NCBI GenBank assembly: GCA_041577935.1
Contig: JBFGIA010000124.1
Span: forward strand, 1 to 5,373
DNA length: 5,373 nt
Direction: 5' to 3'
Source of the DNA: CAMYLR01 sp041577935
Lineage (GTDB): Bacteria > Gemmatimonadota > Gemmatimonadetes > JACCXV01 > JAHWKZ01
A program made the position numbers and the translations under genes. Each line of letters starts with the position of its first letter. The stretch's first letter is position 1. Shown here in pieces: positions 1 to 5,373 of the stretch. The notes beneath the pieces are model-generated. The model ran no database searches, was not told the DNA's origin, and worked only from the letters and a program-made list of their open reading frames with translations.

Positions 1-1041
1 GCCATCGTCGACGATCTCCTGCGTGTTGAGGGCGTTCACCGTCGGAGTCATCAGGAAGATGACGCGACCGTCGCCGTCGACGTCGCTGACGTTGCCAAAG
101 AGCGCCACATTGGTCGGGAAGATATTGTCGTCGAACCGGTTGCCGATCTCCTGCACCATCGCCTCGGTCAAGTCCGCCGGTGGCGTCCGGTCGTCGACGT
201 AAACCAGCACGTTATCACCCTGGAACCGAAGGACGGCGTTGATCTCGTCGAAATCATCGGGGTTGTTGATATCACCACCCAGCTTGTTCGAGACGAAGAA
301 CATGCGCTCGGTGGCTTGTGCCACCGCGAGGCCGCGGCGCCCATACATCTGTGGCGTGGTCTCGAGCAGCCGCGGGAAGATCTCGGCTCGCTCGAGCCGT
401 CGAATGCGAATCTCCGGCGACGGATCGCTTTCCGGCCGCGCCGCTCCCGTTAACCGACGGGTCGAAACACCCTTGGCCCCGCTCAGCTGAATCGAAAACG
501 AACCCCCGCCAGGATTCTGAGGCTCGGCGATCACGGTGTAGCGCTCCGCACCGGTCGGGAACGGCAGAGCGACGGCGATCGTGCCACCCAGGGCGGTCTT
601 GAGATCGACTGTGCCGACACCACCGGTGAACGGTTGTGGCACCGGCCCTGCTGTAGTCAACGATGGGACGCTCTCGTTGCCAGCCTGATCGGTGGCGGTC
701 AGCGTGAGCTGGTCACCCAGCTGGGCTGCGATCGACAACGTGAAGTTGCCGCCCCCACCGGCACCGATCGAAGCTTCGATCGACACACCACCGTTGCGTT
801 GCGTGGCGTCCGTGTTTACGACCTTGACGGTCGATGCGCCCTCGACCGCCCCGTTGGAGCCGACGATTTGCGAGGTTGTGCCGGGCAGCGGCGACGTGAC
901 CGTGATTAGACCGAGATTGGGAGCCGTCGGTGGTGTCGTGTCGGGGCCAGTCCCACCACCGCCACCACCACCGCTGGAGCCACCACAGCTAACCGCGAGC
1001 GCGGTTGCCGCTACTAACGCCAGGAACCGGCTACTGCCCAT
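1..1041 (-). CDS. Secreted lipoprotein with an Ig-like domain, possible M30-like metallopeptidase (3' end outside window)
   Basis: The reading frame is open from an ATG at 1041 to the window edge, giving 347 codons with no stop. The N-terminus has a short basic and hydrophobic signal ending in a lipobox (LAVSC), with Cys19 as the expected lipidation site. Gly at +2 argues against inner-membrane retention if the E. coli rule applies. A run of seven glycines (24-30) and a Pro/Thr-rich linker follow. Residues about 41-131 look like a bacterial Ig-like domain, with the typical ending TATDQAGNES. The rest is probably globular. Near the visible end, residues 320-325 read DVDGDG, a calcium-loop-like motif, followed by a hydrophobic strand and TPTVNAL. 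This stretch reminds me of the region upstream of the zinc site in hyicolysin-like (M30) peptidases, but any HExxH motif would lie outside the window, so the enzyme assignment is weak. The gene overlaps the upstream peptidase by 11 bases, so the two are probably co-translated. Confidence 0.85.
   Translation of the reverse strand, partial: MGSSRFLALVAATALAVSCGGSSGGGGGGGTGPDTTPPTAPNLGLITVTSPLPGTTSQIVGSNGAVEGASTVKVVNTDATQRNGGVSIEASIGAGGGGNFTLSIAAQLGDQLTLTATDQAGNESVPSLTTAGPVPQPFTGGVGTVDLKTALGGTIAVALPFPTGAERYTVIAEPQNPGGGSFSIQLSGAKGVSTRRLTGAARPESDPSPEIRIRRLERAEIFPRLLETTPQMYGRRGLAVAQATERMFFVSNKLGGDINNPDDFDEINAVLRFQGDNVLVYVDDRTPPADLTEAMVQEIGNRFDDNIFPTNVALFGNVSDVDGDGRVIFLMTPTVNALNTQEIVDDG
952..972 (-). 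repeat. Short GGT/GGC/GGG codon run encoding a seven-glycine linker
   Basis: Seven consecutive glycine codons (residues 24-30 of the lipoprotein), mostly GGT, sit just after the lipidated cysteine. They make a flexible tether between the lipid anchor and the folded part. A near-perfect trinucleotide run of this kind is liable to slippage in steps of one codon, which would change linker length without breaking the frame. Confidence 0.75.
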
Positions 1042-2320
1042 CGGAAACCTCGGTCGGCTGCTCGATCGCCAGCATCCCGAGAGCCGGCAGGCGGAGACGG
1101 TGGATATCTCGCAGCGCGATAAACGCGGCACGGGCTTGACCTTCGAGCGGGTCGGCGACTGGAAGACTGACAGAAAGCGGATCCACATATTTACCATCCC
1201 TCATGAAGCTGTAGTCGAGATGGGGACCGGTCGATAGGCCGGTCGAGCCGACAAAGCCTATGATGTCCCCCTGCTGAACCCTCGCCCCGGGCGTAATCCC
1301 ACTCGCAATTCGCGACAGGTGGCCGTACGCCGTCATGTACCGCCGACCATGCTGAAGTCTCACATAGAGGCCGTAACCCCCAAAACGGCCGGCACGTACG
1401 ACGACGCCGTCGCCGGAAGCCTGGACCGGTGTCCCGGTGGGAGCTGCATAATCCACGCCATTATGCTGCCGGCGCCTCCGCAGCACGGGGTGCATCCGCA
1501 TCCCGAACCGCGACGAGATACGAGTGAATCTTAGCGGCGAGCGCAGGAACCTGCGCTTGAGAGTCTGCCCGTCGGCGTCGTAGTAACCGAATTTCTCGCC
1601 GTCGCTCGAGAAGCGATACGCCTCGTATGTTTGATCGGCCAGCTCGAGCACAACGGCATCGATCGATGCCAGGCGGTACGACTCGTCCGGGCGCACATCA
1701 ACGGTGAACGCGATCGCGACACAATCACCGGCTCGGAGGTCCGAGTAGAAGTCGACCTGGCCGCCCAAGATCTGCGCCAACGTCAGGACCAGCGAGGGGT
1801 CCTCACCGGCCGCGCTCAACGCCTCCCAAAACGAGCTCTCGATACACGTCGAGGCCTGCCGGCGCTCACGCACGAAGGGCGTCTCGACGACCCGGGCCCG
1901 GAACTCCTCGCCGCGTCTGTCTGCCACCAGCCGCTGATCTCGACCGAACTCGACATCGATGCCCCCGAGCGCACCTTCCGACGTGAGCGAGATCAGCACC
2001 TGTGAACCCGGACGCAACCGACGCCACGAGAAATCGGGCGTGTTCGACCCTGCTTCAACCAGCGCCTGGAGATCAGCCGAATCGAGCTCGTGATCCTGCC
2101 ACAGCTCGGAAAAGGTCTCGCCGGACTCGAGCGTGTCGACGATCGCGGGCAGGATCTCCGCCTCCGGTGCCGCCACCACGGTGGGGGGTGCCGGCGGTGC
2201 GGGGTCCGACGTCAGCCACCAAGCCACAACCGCGCCGACCAGGGCGACGAGAAAACCCGGGCGAACTCGGTGCCAACCTGGATTGTGCGCTTTGTCGCGT
2301 GAAAGTATCCGACCGATCAA
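1031..2320 (-). CDS. Membrane-anchored M23 (LytM-type) peptidoglycan endopeptidase, MepM-like
   Basis: 429 residues, predicted to cleave peptidoglycan cross-links from the periplasmic side. Residues about 23-36 form one membrane segment or uncleaved signal anchor, followed by a Pro/Ala-rich linker. Residues about 57-112 resemble the LysM/OapA-like domain, and about 122-240 the second N-terminal domain, of MepM/Csd3-type proteins. The LytM domain is about 262-386, with SSRFGMR, the zinc motif HNGVD (His286, Asp290) and YGHLS (His334). The last motif is His367-Leu-Asp369 where the family normally has HxH, so the usual third zinc ligand is Asp. The tail after VDPL (LPVADPLEGQARAAF) resembles the C-terminal tail of MepM. 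The start is inferred: TTG at 2320 overlaps the ftsZ stop as TTGA. No in-frame ATG or GTG offers a better start that keeps the membrane segment, and no strong Shine-Dalgarno is visible, so translation probably depends on ftsZ. The position after ftsZ suggests a role in septal wall remodelling (inference). Confidence 0.9.
   Translation of the reverse strand: MIGRILSRDKAHNPGWHRVRPGFLVALVGAVVAWWLTSDPAPPAPPTVVAAPEAEILPAIVDTLESGETFSELWQDHELDSADLQALVEAGSNTPDFSWRRLRPGSQVLISLTSEGALGGIDVEFGRDQRLVADRRGEEFRARVVETPFVRERRQASTCIESSFWEALSAAGEDPSLVLTLAQILGGQVDFYSDLRAGDCVAIAFTVDVRPDESYRLASIDAVVLELADQTYEAYRFSSDGEKFGYYDADGQTLKRRFLRSPLRFTRISSRFGMRMHPVLRRRRQHNGVDYAAPTGTPVQASGDGVVVRAGRFGGYGLYVRLQHGRRYMTAYGHLSRIASGITPGARVQQGDIIGFVGSTGLSTGPHLDYSFMRDGKYVDPLSVSLPVADPLEGQARAAFIALRDIHRLRLPALGMLAIEQPTEVSDGQ
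1048..1051 (-). promoter_or_regulatory. Ribosome binding site of the lipoprotein gene, inside the peptidase gene
   Basis: GAGG on the minus strand lies six bases before the ATG at 1041. It sits within the last codons of the upstream M23 gene. It supports this ATG as the real start and fits translational coupling across the 11-base overlap. Confidence 0.6.
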
Positions 2321-3516
2321 TTCATCTGTCGACGAATGAAGGCCGGTATCTCGAGATCATCCTTCTTCGCCCCCGACTTGAGGTCCAACACCGAGAGAAG
2401 GTCTTCCAACTCCTCGGGTGATTCGCTATCACCGTCGTCGGAATCGACCAGCGCCGCGAATCGATTCTCGACACTACTGGCCTCGACTGTGACGGTTGCC
2501 GGCTCCGGCATCGTCAATGGCTGGTGACGGATCTCCGACTGGGAAGCATACCCACCACTGCCACCGATACCGGTCGCGATTACGGTGACCCGAATCTCTC
2601 CTTTGAGGCTCGGGTCGATGACGGCGCCGAAGATAATGTTGGCGTCTTCTCCAGCGGCATCATGAATCACCGAAGAAACCTCGCTGACCTCATGCAGCGA
2701 GAGATCCTCACCGCCGGTGATGTTGATCAACACACCGCACGCGCCGGCGATCGACATGTCCTCGAGCAGTGGACTCGAGATCGCTTGTTGCGCGCTCTCG
2801 ACGGCCCGATGCTCACCGGTGCCAAACCCGGTGCCCATCAGTGCCTGGCCCTTCTCGGTCATGATCGTCTTGACGTCCGCGAAGTCTACATTCACGAGGC
2901 CGGTCACGGTAATCAGATCCGATATTCCTCGGGTCGCGTTCAACAACACCGAGTCGGCGACCCGAAACGCCTCCTGCACGGTGGTTCCCTTGTCGACGAC
3001 CGAGCGGAGCCGCTCGTTCGGAACCACAATCAGAGTATCAACGACCGACTGGAGCTCGACGATCCCCTTGTCGGCCACCGTCATCCGCTTCTTGCCCTCG
3101 AACGCGAACGGCTTCGAGACGATCCCAACCGTCAGCGCGCCAAGCTCGCGTGCGAGGTCGGCGATCACCGGGGATCCACCGGTTCCGGTGCCACCACCCA
3201 TCCCGGCGGTCACAAACACCATGTCGGCGCCCTGCAGCGCCTCAGCCACGTCATCCTGGTCTTCGAGTAGCGCCTCCCGACCGATGTCGGGCCTCGAGCC
3301 CGAGCCTAGGCCACGGGTCAAAGACTTGCCGATCTGAATCTTGCGATGCGCTTCCGAGTGCCCGAGCGCCTGCGCATCAGTGTTGATCGAAACGAACTCG
3401 ACCCCCACCAACCGTTCTTCGATCATCCGGTTAACCGCGTTGCCGCCGGCGCCACCGACGCCAACGACTTTCATTCGCGCGTGCTGTTCTTCTCCGTCGG
3501 CGAGCTGAAACCGCAT
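2317..3516 (-). CDS. ftsZ: Cell division protein FtsZ
   Basis: Tubulin-like GTPase that polymerises into the cytoplasmic Z ring. The 399-residue length is normal. From the N-terminus it shows VGVGGAGGNAVNRM (nucleotide-binding start, about 18-31), NTDAQAL (45-51), the tubulin signature GGGTGTG (107-113) and the T7 loop NVDFADV (209-215) with Asp211 and Asp214, which completes the GTPase site of the neighbouring subunit. A variable acidic linker of about 65 residues (roughly 322-388) leads to the C-terminal peptide EIPAFIRRQMN, close to the E. coli DIPAFLRKQAD that binds FtsA and ZipA. The residues after the signature are Gly-Ser, where Ala-Ala is common. The ATG at 3516 is chosen because AGGAGG lies eight bases upstream. 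The frame stays open upstream to 3600, but those 28 codons do not look like FtsZ and would bypass the ribosome binding site. The stop overlaps the next gene by 4 bases. Confidence 0.98.
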   Translation of the reverse strand: MRFQLADGEEQHARMKVVGVGGAGGNAVNRMIEERLVGVEFVSINTDAQALGHSEAHRKIQIGKSLTRGLGSGSRPDIGREALLEDQDDVAEALQGADMVFVTAGMGGGTGTGGSPVIADLARELGALTVGIVSKPFAFEGKKRMTVADKGIVELQSVVDTLIVVPNERLRSVVDKGTTVQEAFRVADSVLLNATRGISDLITVTGLVNVDFADVKTIMTEKGQALMGTGFGTGEHRAVESAQQAISSPLLEDMSIAGACGVLINITGGEDLSLHEVSEVSSVIHDAAGEDANIIFGAVIDPSLKGEIRVTVIATGIGGSGGYASQSEIRHQPLTMPEPATVTVEASSVENRFAALVDSDDGDSESPEELEDLLSVLDLKSGAKKDDLEIPAFIRRQMN

Positions 3517-3524
3517 GGGGGTCT

Positions 3525-3530
3525 CCTCCT
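3525..3530 (-). promoter_or_regulatory. Strong Shine-Dalgarno of ftsZ
   Basis: AGGAGG on the minus strand, eight bases before the ATG at 3516. It is the strongest ribosome binding site in the window, fitting the high expression FtsZ needs relative to FtsQ and FtsA, and it settles the ftsZ start against the longer frame beginning at 3600. Confidence 0.85.
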
Positions 3531-3617
3531 GGCTTGTCCTGCGTTGATTGTCGTCCCGGTCATATCCTTTAATGGTTGCGAATGCGGCCCATCCGCGCAA
3601 TGCCTCTCATATGGTGG

Positions 3618-3630
3618 CACAGATTCTGTG
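3618..3630. repeat. 13-base palindrome in the ftsA-ftsZ spacer
   Basis: CACAGATTCTGTG has perfect six-base arms around a single central base, placed three bases after the ftsA stop codon (minus-strand sense). The lack of a loop makes it a poor RNA hairpin, and no T tract follows, so a dimeric protein binding site is likelier than a terminator. It could also be chance. Confidence 0.4.
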
Positions 3631-3633
3631 GTC

Positions 3634-4872
3634 TCAGATGAAGTCCTGAAGCCACTCTTTCATCCGGTCGAGAACCCGATCCCACAGCGAATCATCGTCA
3701 ACTGTCGCGAACTGATTGTCCGCCCGCCCTTTATCGAAGCCATACAGCACGAGCCCAACGCCGGTAGCAAAGCGTGGATCGTTTACCGAGTCCACGAGTC
3801 CAGTGATGTGGATCGGATAACCGATGCGAACCGGAAGCTCCAGCGCCTCCTCGGCCAACTCGGCGGTGCCCGGCAACGCCGAGGCACCGCCCGTCAGAAC
3901 GAAGCCCGAGGGGATCCGTTCGTACCATCTGGTCTTCCCGATGTCGTTTCTTACGAGCGCCAGGATCTCCTCCATTCGGGGCTGGATGATCGACGCGATA
4001 ATCCGGCGGCTCACCCGACGCTCACCTTGCCCGGCGACGCGTGGTACGACGACATCTTCGCCAGCATCCACCAATCGGGTGAGCGCTGCGCCGTAGCGTT
4101 CTTTGATCCGCTCCGCCTCGCGTCCGGGGGTTCTCAATCCGATCGCGATGTCGTTCGTGACGCTGCTGCCACCCAATCCGATAACTGACGTGTGGCGGAT
4201 TGATCCCTCGTTGAAAACCGCGATATCCGTCGTCCCACCGCCGATGTCGACCAGCGCGACTCCGAGGTCCTTCTCGTCTTGCGTTAGCGCACCCTGGGAA
4301 GATGCGAGCGGCTCGAGCACCAGGTCGCTGACTTGATAGCCGGCCTTTTGAATCGCCTTGACGAGGTTCTGAGCCGACGACACCGCTCCGGTGACGATGT
4401 GCACATCGACCTCGAGCCGTATTCCGGCCATGCCGGTGGGATCCTTGATCCCCTGCTGTTCATCGACGATGAACTCCTGCGGTAGGATATGAAGGATCTC
4501 GCGATCCATAGGGATAGCGACGGCTTTGGCGGCGTCGATCACGCGGTTGATGTCGCTGCGCGTGATCTCGACCCCACCCCGTGACACGGCAATGACTCCG
4601 TGGCTGTTTATTGATCGGATGTGGTCTCCGGCGATGCCCGCAAACACGTTGCGGACCTCGACCCCTGCCATGAGCTCCGCCTCTTCGATTGCTCGCCCGA
4701 TCGAGACCACGGTCTTTTCCAAGTTGACCACCACGCCGCGCCGCAATCCTTCCGATCGGCTGGTGCCCACACCCACGATCTTGGCATTGAGTTCCCCGTC
4801 GAGCTCGGCGATAATGCAGCCGATCTTGGTCGTCCCGATGTCGAGTCCGACGATGATGTTCTCGCGCGCCAT
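3634..4872 (-). CDS. ftsA: Cell division protein FtsA
   Basis: Actin-like ATPase that tethers FtsZ polymers to the inner membrane and links the ring to the septal synthesis machinery. 412 residues, close to the family norm. Visible motifs are phosphate-1 GLDIGTTKIG (9-18), the FtsA-specific 1C/SHS2 region (about 83-165, with QEFIVDEQQGIKDPTGM just inside), phosphate-2 DIGGGTTDIAVF (209-220), and the adenosine motif VLTGGAS (325-331). The last 16 residues (397-412, starting WDRVLDRM and ending WLQDFI) form an amphipathic helix typical of the membrane-targeting sequence. The ATG at 4872 begins MARENIIVGLDIG and has AGGAG seven bases upstream. The frame continues upstream to 4974, but that part overlaps ftsQ and does not resemble FtsA. 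It lies 10 bases after ftsQ, so the two are almost certainly cotranscribed and probably coupled. Confidence 0.98.
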   Translation of the reverse strand: MARENIIVGLDIGTTKIGCIIAELDGELNAKIVGVGTSRSEGLRRGVVVNLEKTVVSIGRAIEEAELMAGVEVRNVFAGIAGDHIRSINSHGVIAVSRGGVEITRSDINRVIDAAKAVAIPMDREILHILPQEFIVDEQQGIKDPTGMAGIRLEVDVHIVTGAVSSAQNLVKAIQKAGYQVSDLVLEPLASSQGALTQDEKDLGVALVDIGGGTTDIAVFNEGSIRHTSVIGLGGSSVTNDIAIGLRTPGREAERIKERYGAALTRLVDAGEDVVVPRVAGQGERRVSRRIIASIIQPRMEEILALVRNDIGKTRWYERIPSGFVLTGGASALPGTAELAEEALELPVRIGYPIHITGLVDSVNDPRFATGVGLVLYGFDKGRADNQFATVDDDSLWDRVLDRMKEWLQDFI

Positions 4873-4879
4873 CGTTTGT

Positions 4880-4884
4880 CTCCT
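4880..4884 (-). promoter_or_regulatory. Ribosome binding site of ftsA, overlapping the ftsQ stop codon
   Basis: AGGAG on the minus strand, seven bases before the ATG at 4872. Its first two bases are the last two of the ftsQ TAG stop, so ribosomes ending ftsQ finish directly on the ftsA initiation site. This decides the ftsA start. Confidence 0.8.
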
Positions 4885-5373
4885 ACCCGCGCCCGACGAC
4901 GATCTGATCTTCGAAACGCAGATCCAGCTGGAAAAAAGTCTCACCCTTGTCAAGCAGATCGCGCAGCACGTCATCGACCAGCGTTAGTTTTTCGAACGGC
5001 GTGTTTTGATCGAGCAGCACCGTGCAATCCGACCGCGTCAACCGCAACCTCACCGTTCCATCGCCGTCCAGCTCAACGGTCGAGATCTCGCGATACAAGG
5101 TCGGCATCGCCAACTCGACCTCGGCCAGCCAATCGAGCGCCCAGCGTATCGGGCCGACTTGGACCCGACCATCGAGGACGACCTCTTCTGCCGGCCAATC
5201 AACGGTCATGACCGGCACGTCCCAACCGCCGTGAAAAGCCGATACCGGCAACACCCGACCGGCTTCATCCACCGGCGTCAGCCGCTCGAGCCCGAGCAGG
5301 GCCACCGGTTGACGCTCGACCACCACCAGCGTCAGACGATTCGGCAGTCGGCGCTCGAAGCTCGCCTCGACGA
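4883..5373 (-). CDS. ftsQ: Cell division protein FtsQ, C-terminal part (5' end outside window)
   Basis: The frame is open to the right edge, leaving 162 visible residues. FtsQ is a single-pass inner-membrane protein whose periplasmic POTRA and beta domains hold FtsB/FtsL in the divisome. The visible part starts at the end of the POTRA domain with the family pattern (RRLPNRLTLVVVERQPVALL, comparable to wPntl-V-ERxPvA) and continues into the beta domain (PVDEAGRVLPV for the usual DxxGxvf). It ends in FFQLDLRFEDQIVVGRG, which matches the DLRy...vvVr strand usual near FtsQ C-termini. The cytoplasmic tail, membrane segment and most of the POTRA domain lie outside the window. A GTG at 5326 is internal and not the start. 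The position directly before ftsA supports the call, since sequence conservation in FtsQ is low. Confidence 0.93.
   Translation of the reverse strand, partial: VEASFERRLPNRLTLVVVERQPVALLGLERLTPVDEAGRVLPVSAFHGGWDVPVMTVDWPAEEVVLDGRVQVGPIRWALDWLAEVELAMPTLYREISTVELDGDGTVRLRLTRSDCTVLLDQNTPFEKLTLVDDVLRDLLDKGETFFQLDLRFEDQIVVGRG

Larger units (their letters stand above)
3517..3633 (-). other. ftsA-ftsZ intergenic spacer
   Basis: 117 bases, the only substantial non-coding gap in the window. It holds the ftsZ Shine-Dalgarno at its downstream end and a 13-base inverted repeat (3618-3630) just after the ftsA stop. The middle has a relatively A/T-rich patch around 3560-3575 (CATTAAAGGATATGAC on the minus strand), which might hold a -10-like element, but no matching -35 at normal spacing is visible. 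An ftsZ-specific promoter here is plausible from the gap alone but is not shown by the sequence. Confidence 0.6.

Noticed and set aside
384..399. Hairpin-like repeat CGGCTCG-CT-CGAGCCG as a terminator
   Set aside because: It lies in the middle of the lipoprotein coding region, has a two-base loop and no following T tract.
692..1237. Plus-strand open frame of 181 codons with a proline run
   Set aside because: The proline run is the antisense reading of the lipoprotein's glycine linker; the lipoprotein and M23 frames on the minus strand have clear signal, lipobox and motif support.
2524..3270. Plus-strand open frame of 248 codons opposite ftsZ
   Set aside because: It lies wholly within ftsZ on the other strand, with low-complexity charged composition and no ribosome binding site of note.
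3517..3600. Upstream extension of ftsZ to an ATG at 3600
   Set aside because: The extra 28 residues do not resemble FtsZ, and the strong AGGAGG is placed correctly for the ATG at 3516.
3555..3600. Sigma-70 promoter for ftsZ (TATGAC as -10)
   Set aside because: The -10-like hexamer matches only four of six positions and no -35-like hexamer is found 16-18 bases upstream, so I do not call it.
3346..4188. Long open frame on the plus strand (280 codons) opposite ftsA and the start of ftsZ
   Set aside because: It is antisense to clearly conserved FtsA and FtsZ coding sequence, has no recognisable domain, and is expected as a shadow in high-GC DNA.
4873..4974. Upstream extension of ftsA to a start at 4974
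   Set aside because: It would overlap ftsQ by about 90 bases and add a Cys-rich stretch unlike FtsA; the ATG at 4872 has a good ribosome binding site and the standard N-terminus.

Overview
The window carries five protein genes, all on the minus strand, reading from the right edge to the left: the 3' part of ftsQ, complete ftsA, complete ftsZ, a complete membrane-anchored M23 (LytM-type) peptidase, and the 5' part of a lipoprotein gene that runs off the left edge. This is the distal end of a division and cell wall (dcw) cluster followed by two envelope genes. No RNA gene, mobile element, CRISPR array or convincing terminator was seen.

Layout from high to low coordinates. FtsQ (periplasmic divisome scaffold) ends 10 bases before ftsA, and its stop codon lies partly inside the ftsA ribosome binding site. 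FtsA (actin-like membrane tether of the Z ring) is followed by the only real gap in the window, 117 bases, which ends in a strong Shine-Dalgarno for ftsZ. FtsZ (tubulin-like GTPase) ends in a well-conserved C-terminal peptide of the kind that binds FtsA. Its stop codon overlaps by 4 bases (TTGA) the inferred TTG start of the M23 peptidase. The peptidase in turn overlaps the lipoprotein by 11 bases. This spacing suggests that ftsZ, the peptidase and the lipoprotein are translated from one message.

Taken together, FtsQ and FtsA/FtsZ build the ring and the septal synthase scaffold. The M23 protein has a MepM-like architecture and would act on peptidoglycan from the outer face of the inner membrane. 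The lipoprotein would be lipid-anchored in the envelope, probably the outer membrane. Linking a peptidoglycan hydrolase to ftsZ makes biological sense for septum splitting, but that role is inferred. The most unusual feature is in the peptidase active site: the normal HxH motif reads His-Leu-Asp, so the residue that is usually a zinc ligand is Asp.

The organism is a high-GC (roughly 60% by eye) diderm bacterium, judged from the MepM-like protein and the lipoprotein. Gene order and protein style remind me of Gemmatimonadota, but this is recollection and not a search result. The core genes are ordinary; I did not find a clear new biological system. The points worth checking are the peptidase active site, its coupling to ftsZ, and the unidentified lipoprotein.
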